From Sphagnum magellanicum (Eukaryota; Streptophyta; Sphagnopsida; Sphagnales; Sphagnaceae), in NCBI GenBank assembly GCA_021904315.1, contig CM038914.1:1-64000 (forward strand): a stretch of DNA of 64,000 nt, read 5' to 3'. This document shows, in pieces, positions 34,393 through 46,204 of this stretch; within the stretch, counting starts at the first letter, position 1, and the number at the start of each line of letters is the position of its first letter. The position numbers were made by a program, and so were the translations under genes. The notes under the pieces were generated by a model that saw only the letters and a program-made list of their open reading frames with translations, was not told the DNA's origin and ran no database searches.

Positions 34393-37300
34393 GCTCATCA
34401 GTCTCGAATTCATCTTCTGTGCAGAATCCACCAGGTACATTTTTTACAACGAAAGCAGAACAAGCATCGTTAGTTCATAATCCACATGGAGAATCCAGCG
34501 CATTCACTTGCCGTTCATCACAAAAGGAAACGATCAATTGGAACGTAAAGATTGTTAGGCAGCTGACCACACATACGAGGATAACTCCTCAAGTCTCCAA
34601 TCATGCACGGAGATCCGTCGAAGTCAACTGCAAATTCATCACGGTTTTCGTCTATTGCCATTTGCCCATCCGGGCATGAGAACCCGAAATAGAATACTTG
34701 TCACAAGTAAGTCGGGAAGTGGGCTGTGCGAGTCTTCTGATGTTGGGTCTTCCACTACCATCGTGCCATAATCAGTCAGATGTCGTCAACTCTCAGGGGT
34801 CCCGTACGGCGATGTTGAAGCCCATTCGACTTAAAATTTAAGATACGGATTAATTCGGATGCGGTCTGCCCATCGGCGCCGCAGAGGAAAAAGAGCAGCC
34901 AGCACCATCAACAAGCAAGGTATGGCACGGTGCACAAAACAGGAATTTTTTCCCTACCACAGCCTTTCCACTCGCTATTTCCAACAGCACGTGCTTAGAC
35001 TCGAATATAGCAGCCATGCAAGGGATTCGGTAGTTCAATCTTGAGTTTTTAACATGAATGCAACATAAGAGCGGCAACAGTAAGCCCATCCATCACTCTC
35101 TGCACTCATCATTTCTTTTCTTTCCGCTCGCACAGCTTACTGGATAAACCGGGTACCCTACTAACACACGAGAAATAGTAGGTAGAAAATGAGGTGAGAC
35201 TAACTTCGAAAGCATTTGTCAGGAACACCGGGGGGAGATCGAGTGCAAAGCATCAAGGTACCCAAGCTGATCTTCGTATCAATTCCACAATGTGACATGG
35301 GTGTATTCCACATCCAGAGATCAAGTTCTCAATACAAGAAAATAAACCCAACAAATTGGAAAGTAAACAAAGATAAACAAACCACAGTTTAATTTCTGAG
35401 AATCGGGTAGGGTCTGACCCCTTACCCGGGGGGTCAGGGTCTCAAGGTGGAGCCAGTAGTGTTACAAGCAACGAGAAAGAAATTATATAAGCATCAAACT
35501 TAATTATGTTTCTACTAGAAGCAACGAGAAAAAAATTATATAAACATCAAACTTAGTTATGTTTCTATGTAGAACGGAACAACATTTTACTTCTTGAATC
35601 TTGTTGATTATTCATGGACCATGGGTTTGAACTTTGAAAGTGCGACGTTGAGTCAACCTAATTTAATGAAGGCTAAAGGAAGGAGAGGTTCATCATCAGC
35701 AGACCCACATTAAATTTGCTTATTAGGTCTAAATTTGCCTCGGGAGATTCAAGGGAGGGCTAGTATTTGATGATAAGTATTTACTTATTAATGGTAGGCC
35801 AAGTCAGACAGTATCGACGTTGGGAGAGTTTAACATTATTATTGGGGTTTTTTTTTCAACTTTTAATTTAGTGAGTGTTTTTCTTTTCAATTTTGTGACG
35901 TAGCTGAAGTGACTATTTAGCCAAATATGGTAATTAAAAAATAACTGAAAAAAATTAGAATTATATTTTTGGTTACATACTAGAACTTAGGCTAAAATCT
36001 GATGAATTCTTAAGATTTAAATTTTTTTTTAAAAATTTGGTGATTGAAAACCTTTAAGATCTTGAATTTTTGCCACTTTGGAAGGAAAAAACAAAACATT
36101 TGCGAAAACAAAACATTTGTTTTGTCTTCTCTCCCTTTCAAAGAAAAAATTAACAAGTAAGGTGTAGGCATCATGCACCCATGACCAGCAATTTTCAAAA
36201 AATGAAAGCATGAGTTTTCACTCATAATGGCAGATCTCAAAAAACCAAAAGAATTGGTGAAAGAACCTAGCCCCCAAAGCTTCGGTTCTTTTAGCAATTC
36301 TTCCATAAAAGAAGTCAGGTTGTTTGAAAATTTTAAAAAACCGAAAATTGGAATTTATTTTAGAAATCTTTCAAAAACCTTGAACCAGAAGTCCTTTGAT
36401 TCTGACTTTTAAAAATAAATCGAAAGGCATCATTAAAAAACGAAAATGAAATCAATAATTATTTAATCTTATATTTAATTTTTTTAAAAAAATCCTTGAT
36501 TTGTGAAAACCAGCAAAGGATAAACAGCTATTCTCAAATTTTTGAAAATCGACATTGTGAGAACTAGTTTAATATTTTTTTTAAATGTTGATACCTTTTG
36601 GCCGGCGTAGAAATTTTAAAAAAGGGGGGGGGCGAGGGGGGGAGAATCAAACCCTTTTGTAAATTACTTTGTGAAAACCAGTCCCGAAAGGTACCATAAA
36701 ATTATGATACTCGCCCAACATTAGTGCATATTCATGTGCTTGTGACTCCCCCCTCATAGCAAATGGTGCAAAGGGCACACCTCAAAACTAAATAGTACGG
36801 TTGTCACAATGTATACATAAGACTATTGACGAAGGTTCATGTTAGTGAAGTTGTGGAATTCTTCTTGAGCATCTATCAAAGTTTAAAATTCCAAACGGAT
36901 GCCATTTGACTAACTTCTTATCATACATATCTCACATCTCTAGAAACATAGCAGCTTGAAAGTGTTCACATTTGTGTGGTATTACTAGATTTAAATGAGT
37001 TTGGTGCATTTAAGGGAATTTTTTTTGTGAACATGACTTTTAGGTATTTACATGAAACGGATCCATTAGGACAATTATTTATTTAACTAGTCAGGATGTT
37101 TATGGTTTTTATGGGTGTCACGCGGTGCTTCATCGTTCGCAACAATTTGTGTAATAACGTTGATGTGACAAACTTTTCCTTCTGAACTCCTTCGCCTTAG
37201 TCTCCAATGCCACAATTAGGTATGCAAAAGAAGAGGGCAAGCTTTGGAGCAATTTCATCATCAAAATCGAAAATCTTCATCATAAAAAACCACCAATGGT

Positions 37301-37404
37301 AGTTAACAGGCCAGAAGGCTGTTGTACGGAGAAATGATAGGATATAGCAGGTCTCTAAATATATGAAGGGTGGCAATAGTCCATAATGGGGAAAGAGGGA
37401 GGTT
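34393..37404. other. Intergenic DNA, no gene recognised
   Basis: 34393-35060 follows the pseudogene and may include its old 3' untranslated region; the frame 34389-34679 has no known match. 35400-35440 has a GGGTCTGACCCC...GGGGGGTCAGGGTC inverted repeat. 36220-36420 is a lysine/asparagine-rich open stretch with GAACC and GGTTC motifs related to the 19-20 kb array. The rest is AT-rich. Confidence 0.55.
35467..35571 (+). repeat. 53 bp tandem duplication
   Basis: Two near-identical units start AGCAACGAGAAAGAAATTAT at 35467 and 35520, with about four differences. Confidence 0.9.
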
Positions 37405-37775
37405 GTTTTGCTTCCCCTATTCCCACTACTACTATACAACTTTTTTTTTTGGTCTGAAAACAGACCAGGAATGCCTTGGCGTATTCTGGAAGGCCATTAT
37501 CTGTCATCCGTGCAGTACACATGAAGGAGAAAAAAAAAACGTTAACCTCCACCCCCTCCCCGAGAACAATTCAGCTTGCCCCCTTGAACAGTAAGAAATA
37601 ATTTACAAAAGTTTAAAGTAATAAAAAAGAGTAACCAAAAGTGGAAAAGAGTCGGAAGAAAAAAACCTGGCATTACACTAAAACAGCTTGGCATTATTAC
37701 ACTGGGTTTTTTTGTGGTGAAATAGCCTCCAGCCTACGAGGTTATGAGTGTAATGCCCAGATCAAGAGTTCCGTA
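37405..37775 (-). repeat. Dispersed G/T-rich family, inverted copy
   Basis: The reverse complement starts with GATCTGGGCATTACACTCATAA-like sequence near 37770. It runs through AGGCTGGAGGCTATTTCACCA and TTTTTATTACTTT, and ends in a GGGGAGGGGGTGGAGG line near 37545. This is the only inverted copy. Confidence 0.75.
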
Positions 37776-38347
37776 TGTTGTTGTTTCTCACTTTATTGTT
37801 TTTGCAAGGAGCGGACATGATTTGAGGTAGGTGGTGGATAGTAGCGCACGAATTGACAATGTTGGATTTTGGAACATTTGATCGAGGCGGGACACAGGAT
37901 GGCACGGGGTCCCTCGCCCGCACGGATGTTTAGATGATGACATTAAATTGGGTGAAGAGTATCCTGTTTTTTTACTTCCCATTTTCTTTTCCACAAAAAA
38001 AAGCTAGATGTAGCCCTGTATGGATAAGGGCAGTAAAATGTTTTTCACTTTTGAGAAGTTATTTTGGTCATCTTGGAAATCGAGATTGCATCTTGGAAAT
38101 GGGACGAACGCGGTGGGTAGATTACTACAAAGTCGTAAGAATATTGATCCCTATCTAACGTTTTGGCGGGTGCATGTGACTTGTTGATTTACGAATAAAA
38201 AAAACGAAGTAACTGATGACGTGAAGAGCATGTCCTCTTTACAAAAAAAGGTAAGAGCGATCCTCTTTGTTGCTTTCTTATATCTTGTTTCGTCTCTTTT
38301 GTATTGTTTTCGAGAATCGTGGAGCTGTTCGATTTATGGTGTAAATG
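37776..38347. other. No gene recognised
   Basis: Mixed-composition DNA. The open frames 37788-37994 (minus) and 37934-38158 (plus) show no known domain. Confidence 0.5.
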
Positions 38348-38840
38348 CCATATACATATGATCTAAGCATTACAGTCGTAAGGCGGAAGGCAGGGGGGTT
38401 GCTTGACCAGCAAAAACCCGCCATAGTACCGGGTTATTTTTGTTGACCTTTTTTTCATTTTTGGCTATTTTTTGCTACTTTTTTAAATCTGGTAAATTTG
38501 CAATAAACTTTTTAATATTGAAGGGGGCAAAGTGAGTGGTTTTAATTTATTTTTGGATTGTTAAGGGGGGAGGGGTGCACCTTTATTTATTTATTTTGAT
38601 TTCTTTTATTGTTGAGGGGGAAGGTGCGAAGGTTAATGTTTTTTTTTCCTCCTTCATTTGATATGTGGAAGGAGCAAGGGAAGGGGGTTAGTTTTATTTT
38701 TAAAACATTTTTTTTCATTATTGAGTGGGTAGGGAGGGGGGTTAGGGTTATTTTTCTTTTGATATGTAGAAGGGGGATGGGAGGGGGACGGGATCGAATT
38801 TTTTTAACAAGTTCATTATGGGAGGGGGGGGGCTAGGGTC
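38348..38840 (+). repeat. Dispersed G/T-rich family, copy 4
   Basis: The head is CATATACATATGATCTAAGC, with a shortened TTTTTGGCTATTTTTTGC section and a G-rich tail ending GGGAGGGGGGGGCTAGGG. Confidence 0.75.
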
Positions 38841-39566
38841 GGTTTAATTGATTTTATTTAGGTAAAATAAACTAAATTGAGTTAAATTAACTTAAACTTG
38901 GCTAATTAAATTCAACCGAACTAAATTAATTTAAACTCGGTTAAACTAACCTATAGAAAGATGGCATCCCACGTGACGGAGGCGTTATTTATCGGGTGTG
39001 AAAAGTTTTAAGTAGGAAAATTAACAAAAAGTTTATGATAGAAGTTTTTATATGGATAATTGTGTCAATTTATTCACTAAAAATTGTAATAGTTAAATTA
39101 CAAGAAATTATAGTACGGGAATACCATAACATTACAATAATTGATTTGCCGAGAATGACAGATACGCAATGACTAAATATTACATTAATGAAAATATGGA
39201 AAAGTATAGTATTAAAATGGCAAAAAACACAACGAAGAAAAGATTACATGAATTTAATGACAAAAAAACGAGAATATTTGAAGTTGTTAAAAAATATAAC
39301 CATGAAATAGTCAAAAGCTACAATAAGGGAAATACGAAAACTTATAGTACCTATCTAAATTAAAAACTACGGGAACATAAATTAATCTCTATCAACTACA
39401 GTAAATTTATTTTTCAAAATTTGTAGTACCAAAAATTACAAGAATTTAAGTACTAAGAATTACAAAAATGTAATTACAGGGATTAATGTAGTTAAATTAA
39501 TAAAAATTACAGTAATTTAATTATGAAAAATTACAATAATTTAGTTATGAAAGATTTGTGGGGAAG
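38841..39566. other. AT-rich DNA with TAAATTACA phrases
   Basis: Short phrases such as AAATTACAAGAA and TAATTTAATTATGAAAA recur between 39050 and 39550. 38850-38950 has several AACTAAATTGAGTTAAATT-type steps. The lysine-rich frame 39169-39363 is probably spurious. Confidence 0.55.
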
Positions 39567-39662
39567 GTAATCCGTGGGGCATAATTATAATTAAAGGAAA
39601 TGGAATCCGTGGGGCATAATGATAATTAAAGGGAATGGAATCCGTGGGGCATAATTATAAGG
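39567..39662 (+). repeat. 35 bp tandem repeat, almost three copies
   Basis: Units start at 39567, 39603 and 39638 with AATCCGTGGGGCATAAT; the third is truncated. The array marks the left edge of the purine-rich tract. Confidence 0.9.
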
Positions 39663-42050
39663 AGAGGGGATAGTTTGAAAGAAGCGGAAAATAAGTTGAG
39701 AAGTTTGAGAGAAGACATAAAAAGAGGAAGAATTAGACATAAGTCGAGAAAGAAGGGAGAAGCGAGGGAGGTGTAGAGAAGGTGGAGGTAGAAGTTTGGA
39801 ATAAGTGGAATAAGTGAGGAAATTGGAGGAAATGAAAGCATAAAAGGGTAATTTTGGTTAAAGTGGAGTAGGGCGGGCAAGGGGTGAAATATTTTGGGCA
39901 AAGGTGAATAGAGAGGGAGAAAGCGAAATATTCCGGTTTTAATTAATTTTGGTTAAAGTGGAATAGGGGGGGCAAAGAGCGAAATATTGAGGGCAAAGGT
40001 GGGTAGAGGGGGGTAAATGGGGATAATCGGGGTAAAGTGGGGCAATTAGGGTAAAGCCGGGTAGAAATGGGTTAATGGGAATATTTTGACGAAAAAGGAG
40101 TAGAAGGGGGTAAAGTTGAAGGTTCGGGGTAAAGGGGAGTAGAGGAAACGATTAAAGTATATGATTGAGAGGCAAATATTTGTAATTTTGTTAGAAATGA
40201 TTTTTGTCGGCGGTTAAAGGGTTTGAGAAGAGGGGGATGCCGTAATTTTTTGGATAAAATTATAGTAGGGGGGGGGGGGGGATGGGGAATGGAGAATAAC
40301 AAGGAAAGACATTAAAAAAATTGACAAAAAGAGGCAAAAAGTGAAAAAGTATAACATAAAGGGAAGAGAAGTAAAAAGGTTTAGCAGAATTGGGAAAAAG
40401 CGGGAAATTATGGACATGATTTTGGCAAAAGCGAAAAGGTTTAAGAGAAGCGGGGCAAAGGGAACGTAGAGGTTAGCAAAGGTAGAAGCGGCATGAGAGA
40501 ATATTTGAGCAGTAAAAAATGAAGTGATAAATATAGAAAAAATGTAAATGGGGCAAAAGTTATAAGCTAGTTTTGCATAAGGAAAGGAAAAGGGAAAAGG
40601 ATGGGCATAGAGCGGGAGAAAAGCAAATAAGTTTGGCATAGGGGTAAGAAACAAGGGAAAGTTGAGCATGAGTTAGGAAAAGCGAAGACATAGGGCATAA
40701 CGAGGCATAAAAGGATAAGGAGGGCGAAAGCGGAAAGGCGGGCATAACGAGGCATAAAAGGATAAGGAGGGCGAAAGTGGAAAGGCGGGCATAAAGGGGG
40801 GGAAGCGGAAAGAATCGAGAAACGGGCATGAAAGGGGATAAAGGGATACATTGGGCATAAGCGGGATTTTGGGGGGAAAGGTTTGGCATAAAAAGGGGAA
40901 GTGGAAAAAATAGAGAATAGTTTGAGAGAAGCGGATGAAGGGGCATAAGGGGGGATAAACGGAAAAGTTTGGCATAAGCGAGGCAAAAGGGGAAAGGGGT
41001 GGGGGGGGCATAATTATGTAAGTGGAAGTAGAGTTGAAAAAGGGGCATAATAGGAAAAAAGTTACTAGAGGGGGCAAGAAGGGGGCAAAAGAAGAGAAGT
41101 TTAAAGAAAAGTGGGGTATATGGGATAAAATTTGGAAAAGTTGGGGAAAAGGTGAGAAATAGGGCATAAGGGGGGCATGAGGGGGGAAAAAAAATGGGAA
41201 GTTTGGCAGAAGGGTTGAAAAGCAGGGAAACGGGGCATAAGGGGGGCAAAAGCAGAAGGGGACATAAGCAAAAAAGGGGGTTTAGGGGCGATAAATTAGG
41301 CATACGGGGGGAGGAGGGGATAATTCGGGGGAAGGGGAGGAGAAGGAAAAGAAAAAAAAGGGAAATTTTTAATAATAGAAGGCAAAAGATAGGGAAAATA
41401 TATAAGAAGGGAAGAAAGGGAAGTGAAACGTAAGGGAAGAAGGGTGCGGAGGGGGGAAGGGAAGGAAGGGCGAGGCGGCGAGGGATAGAATGTGGCGCGA
41501 AGAAAGGGGCAGAAGGTGGAGGGGCAAAACGAGGCGAAAAGAATTACGGGGCAAGGAAGAAGGGGCAAAAATAAGGAGAGGGCGAGGGAAAGGGTTATAT
41601 ATATAGCGGTAGAAGTAGGAAACGGGTGGAACGTAAATAGAGGAATAGGCAGAAGAAGGAAAAAAGAAAAGTAGAAAAAAAGAAGCGAGAAAGAAAGAGA
41701 AAGGGGAAGAAAGGAAAACAAATGTTTAGAAGGGGGATGATGTAGAAGGAAAGAAAGAAATAGGAGCGGATAGGGGAGAAGGATAAAAGTGGGGTTGAGG
41801 ATAAAAACAGGGGAGGGGTAGAGCGGGGCAAAGAAGGGTAGGTGAAGGGGCAAGGGTAAGGGGGAGGGGGCAAGAGGAGGAGCAAGTAAAGGAAAGGAGG
41901 GAAAGAAGATTTAGGGTAGGGCGAAGTATAGAGGCGAAAAGCGGAAGAGGAGGGGCGGGAGGGTTTAGGGTTTAGGGAAAGAGGTGCGAAGCGGAGGGGC
42001 AACGCGGAAAACATAAGAAGAGACGTAGGGCACATAGGGAGGAGGGCGAA
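39663..42050 (+). repeat. 2.4 kb purine-rich tract
   Basis: The plus strand is overwhelmingly G and A (GGAAAAGGGGAAGAAAGGG and similar). GGGGCATAA and GGCAAAAG phrases recur irregularly, a G14 run lies at 40268-40281, and a 47-base duplication at about 40695-40788. The complementary strand yields long proline/leucine/serine/phenylalanine frames (40560-41303, 41296-41853 and others) that reflect composition, not genes. GTTTAGGGTTTAGGG at 41964-41978 is a short telomere-like insert. Confidence 0.85.
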
Positions 42051-42740
42051 GGGGGGTAAAGGGAGGTAAAGCGGGGTAAAGGGAGTTAAAGCGTGGTAAA
42101 GTGGGGTAAAACGGGGTAAAGCAACATAAAATGAGTTAAAGCATGATAAAGCGCGAAAAAGTGAATTTTAGCGAATTAGAATGCGGTAAAGCGAGGTAAA
42201 GCGAGGTAAAGCGAGGTAAAGCGACGTAAAATGAATTAAAGCGGGTTATAGCACGGTAAAGCGAGGTAAAGTGAGTTAAATCGCGATAAAGCGGCGTAAA
42301 GCGGCGTAAAACGAGGTCAAGTGAATTGAAGCGAGGTAGAGTGAATCGAAGCGAGGTAGAATGAATTAAAGGAAGTTCAACTGGGGTAAAGCGAAATAAA
42401 GCAACGTCAAGCAGCGTAAAGTGAGGTAAAGTGAATTAAAGGGAGTTGAAGCAGCATCAAGCAACGTAAAGTGAGGTAGACTGAATTAAAGGGAATTAAA
42501 GCGGGGTATAGCGAGATAAAGCGACGTAAAGTGGCGTAAAGTGAATTAAAGTGCGATAAAGTGGGAAAAAGTGAATGAAAGCGGGTTAAAGCGCGATAAA
42601 GCGAGGTAAAGTGAGTTAAAGCGCGATAAAACGAGTAAAAGTGAGTGAAAGCGGATTAAAGTGCGATAAAGCGGCAAAAAGTGGTGTAAAGTGAGGTAGA
42701 GTGAATTGAAGTGAGGTAGAATAAATTAAAGGAAGTTGAG
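42051..42740 (+). repeat. 10 bp minisatellite in exact register (69 units)
   Basis: The sequence divides into 69 consecutive ten-base units of the form GYGARGTAAA without any insertion or deletion. Nearly all units end in AAA or a one-base change of it (AGA, CAA, GAA); substitutions cluster in the first six positions. The last unit is followed by GCAAGGTTTAAGGTTTAGGG, a telomere-like remnant. Confidence 0.95.
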
Positions 42741-42794
42741 GCAAGGTTTAAGGTTTAGGGAAAAAATAAGTTCAAGCGGGTAAAACGGGGTAAA

Positions 42795-43200
42795 ACAAGT
42801 TAACGCGCAGTAAAGTGGTGCAAAGCGAGATAAAGGGGGGGTAAAGCGGGAAAAAGTAAGTTAAAGCAAATAAAGCGGGGTAAAACAAGTTAACGCGTAG
42901 TAAAGTGGTGCAAAGCGGGATAAAGGGGGGGTAAAGTGGGAAAAAGTAAGTTAAAGCGAATAAAGCGGGGTAAAACAAGTTAATGCGTAGTAAAGCGGTG
43001 CAAAGCGGGATAAAGGGGGGTAAAACAAGTTAACGGGCAGTAAAGCGATGCAAAGCGAGATAAAGGGGGGTAAAGCGGGATAAAGGGGGGAAAGCAGAGT
43101 AAAGTAGGAAAAATTGGGTTAAGGCGAGATAAAGCAAGGTAAAGCGAGCAAAGTGCGGTAAAGTGAGGTAAAACAAATTAGAACGCAGCGAAGTGGGGTA
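42795..43200 (+). repeat. 90 bp higher-order repeat of the 10 bp monomer
   Basis: A nine-monomer block starting ACAAGTTAAC recurs at 42795, 42885 and 42975 (exact 90-base period) and again at 43025 after a 40-base deletion. Each contains GTGGTGCAAA and GGGGGGGTAAA. Irregular monomers continue to about 43200. Confidence 0.93.
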
Positions 43201-43209
43201 ACAAGAGTT

Positions 43210-43765
43210 AAGGTTATCTATATAATTCGGGCATTATGAGCATAATGCCGGTGGCTGGTGGTTGTTTGACTAGGAAAAAAACGTTGCAGTGCCTAGCTGT
43301 TTGAGCATAATGTTGTGGCTGTTTTTGTTGATTTTTTTCACTTTTTGTTACTTTTAGTTACTTTTTCTATTGGTCATAAGTTTTGTAAGTTACTTTCTAT
43401 TACTGAAAGGGGTAAGGTTTGTTACTTTTTGTTACTTTTTTTATTGCTTGTAACTTTCATAAATTACTTTTTATTGGGCCAGGAGGGCCAGGGTTTATAT
43501 TCTATTCATTGTGGGATGGGGGGGGGAAAGGGTGTACCTTGATTTTTTTCCTTCATTTTTTTGACCGTTGAGGGGAAAGGAGGGGGGTGGAAATTGATGT
43601 TTTTTTTTTTTTCCCTTCATTGGAAATGTGGAAGGAGGACGGGGGAAAGGGGTTAATTTAGGGGCTTTGGAAATGTTTTTTCCATTATGGAGAGGCTAGG
43701 GAGGGGAAAGTGGTAATTTTTTTTACAAATTCATTATGGGACGAGGGAAAGGGTGCACCTTGATT
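43210..43765 (+). repeat. Dispersed G/T-rich family, copy 5
   Basis: Starts ATATAATTCGGGCATTATGA just after the minisatellite and closely parallels the 26.8 kb copy block by block, ending GGGTGCACCTTGATT. Confidence 0.78.
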
Positions 43766-44285
43766 GCACATGAATACACATGAATATCAATTATTGAAAG
43801 TTTGTTTTATTTGGAAAAAATTGATTCGTTCAAATCTGGTGATCAAGATTGTGCCACATGTTGCTATGTCTTTTCATCATCCTTTTCAAAATTTGGTGGC
43901 TAAACATGGTCCATGTGGTTTTTAATTCATCAAATCCATTGTGGACACATGGCAAATTTTGGGGATTTCATATATTTATTTTCTTGTAAATGTGTTATGA
44001 TTTCAATTATTGATCTCAATTATTAATCTCAACATTTTTAGAATTATAAACTGATTTTTTCGAAAAACAATAATTTTTCATTGCCCATTTTGAATGGTCA
44101 TGATTATGACACGTGCCATAGTTTGTGATAAATTGATATTTTTTTTTTAAATTTTTGAATATATCTGAACTATTCATTTCAAATGGTCATGATTGTCACA
44201 CGTGGTTTGAGATTATGCGTTTCATTTTCTGAATTGTTTGTTAAAAGCTAGCCCATGTGCCAATGTAACGATGACACAAGGCATA
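43766..44285. other. AT-rich spacer
   Basis: No coding frame of note. Short twofold phrases (GGTCATGATTATGACACGTG, GGTCATGATTGTCACACGTG) occur at about 44097 and 44183. Confidence 0.55.
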
Positions 44286-45051
44286 AATTGTCACAATAAT
44301 CATGTATTATCGAAACAAAAATATTATTTCATGAACTTCAGGTGCATAATTATTATTTTTGTTTAGAAAGGTAACTACCTAAATAAGCAATTCTAGTGAT
44401 CATGTGAAAAATAATAATGTCTAATGTCTCAATTATCATTTATGTTAAAACATTGACAAAATCATGATGTTCTAAAAAACAGTATGCATAATTGGATAAT
44501 GAATAATGTGTCAAACAAGAATAATATGTCAAGCACTTGAGGTACTTGACAATTATTCAGGCTGTTCTAAATCGAATTGTCACAATAATCATGTATTATT
44601 GAAACAAAAATATTATTTCATGCACTTTGGGTGCATGATTATTATTTTTGTTTAGAAAGGTACTTACCTAAATAAGCAATTCTAGTGCTCATGTGAAAAA
44701 TAACAATGTTTAATGTCTCAATTATTATTTATGTTGAAACATTGAAAAAATTATGATCCTCACCAAAAAACATTATGCATAATTGAATAATGAATAATAT
44801 GTCAAACAAGAATAATATTTCAAGCACTTCAGGTACTTGATAATTATTCATGTTGATTCATTTTGAAATATCACAAAACTGATGTACATCTTAAACAAAA
44901 ATATTATTTCATGCACTTCAAGTGCATGATTATTATTTTTGTTTAGAAAGGTACCTACCTTAATAAGCAATTTTAGTGTTCATGTGAAAAATAACAATGT
45001 GTAATGTTTCAATTATTATTTATGTTGAAACATTGACAAAATTATGATCCT
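44286..45051 (+). repeat. 290 bp tandem repeat with palindromes, 2.6 copies
   Basis: Units start at 44286, 44576 and 44863. Each carries a long palindrome of the form CAAAAATATTATTTCATGCAC / GTGCATGATTATTATTTTTG (for example 44603-44648). The two complete units also carry a second palindrome, AATATGTCAAGCACTT / GGTACTTGACAATTATT. The third unit is cut after GACAAAATTATGATCC by the next dispersed repeat. Confidence 0.92.
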
Positions 45052-45530
45052 ACACATATGATCTAGGCATTACACCCATAAGGTCGCAGGCTGGAGGCTG
45101 TTTGACCACCAAAAACATAATGTAATGCTAGGTTTTTTTACTATAATGCCAACCTTTTTTTTTTGATTTTTTTCACTTTTTGTTACTTTTTGTTACTTTT
45201 TTTTACTGCTTGTAACTTTTGTAAATTACTTTTTACTATTAAAGGTTCATTGTTTATTATTTTTTCTTATTTTTTACTGCTTGTAACTTCCATAAATTAC
45301 TTTTTATTGTTAAGAGGGGCCAGGGAAATTATTTCATTATATTTATTCATTGTTCGGGGGGAAGGGGTGCGCCTTGATTTTTTTTTTTTTTTTTACCCTT
45401 GAGGGGGAGGGGGGGTACAAGTAACTGTTTTTTTTCCTCCTTCATTTGACATGTGGAGGGAGGAAGGGAAGGGGGTTAGTTTTTTTCTCAAAACTTTTTT
45501 TTCATTGTTTAGGGTTTAGGGTTAAGGGTG
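45052..45530 (+). repeat. Dispersed G/T-rich family, copy 6
   Basis: The head TACACATATGATCTAGGCAT interrupts the third 290 bp unit. The tail ends at TTTAGGGTTTAGGGTT (about 45509), another short telomere-like stretch, then GGTGCACACCTGAATGG. Confidence 0.8.
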
Positions 45531-46204
45531 CACACCTGAATGGCAATTCGCTTGTACAACATTGAATCCCATATGTTTTGGACAAAGTCATCCTCTTCTC
45601 ACCTATATAAATGGGTGAAAGGGGAGGCATTCCATGTTTGGATAAAATGTTCTATTTTGGGGAGGCTCCATAGTTTGAACTTTTTTTTTGTGACGGGCCA
45701 ATGAAAATAACTCATGGCAAAGAAGAAAGTTGGAGTTGTGAGGCACCCCCAACTAATTAATATCAATCACACTATACTATACTATTTTTATTAGTGATTC
45801 ATATATTAGTTCATGGGCATGGTCATTTGATTTTTTTGAAATAGCCATATCCATGGGGCCATTAGCAATTTTTTTGGGAACATGGAGCACCCCCAACGGA
45901 AGCACCTCTTTGCACCCCCAGTTGCAAAATAAAGATAAATGTGCAGCCTTGGATTATAGTTTATATTAAAGGGAGTGAAACTTTGGGCAAAGCATATGGG
46001 ATAAAGCCTAGGTGTTATTGGGAACCTTTTGGGAACTTGAAGGGAACATATTAGGAAGAAGGGGGAAAAAGAACAAAAAATTCGTCCCACCCCACCTGAC
46101 AAGGAAAAAAAAGCTCATCACGAAGGCATGCTAAGCCTTCCCATTGGGTGCAGGAAATTTTTCTTTCGAAAACTTTTGGTCACTATTGTTTTCGAAATTT
46201 ATTT
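45531..46204 (+). repeat. Dispersed repeat (CCCATATGTTTTGGACAAAG family), unoccupied Helitron site
   Basis: 45566-45960 matches 59868-60256 closely from TGAATCCCATATGTTTTGG to TTGGATTA. At 60256 the relative is cut by a Helitron. Here the sequence continues TAGTTTATATTAAAGGGAG, so this copy shows the empty site. The following part to about 46110 (GGGAACATATTAGG and similar) resembles 59150-59350. Confidence 0.82.

Noticed and set aside
39626..42035. Long minus-strand proline/leucine/phenylalanine-rich open frames, up to 247 codons
   Set aside because: They are the complement of the purine-rich tract. Stop codons are rare there because of composition, and several frames of the same strand are open at once with no domain.
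42051..43200. CRISPR-like regular spacing
   Set aside because: The units are contiguous ten-base repeats without unique spacers, in nuclear plant DNA.
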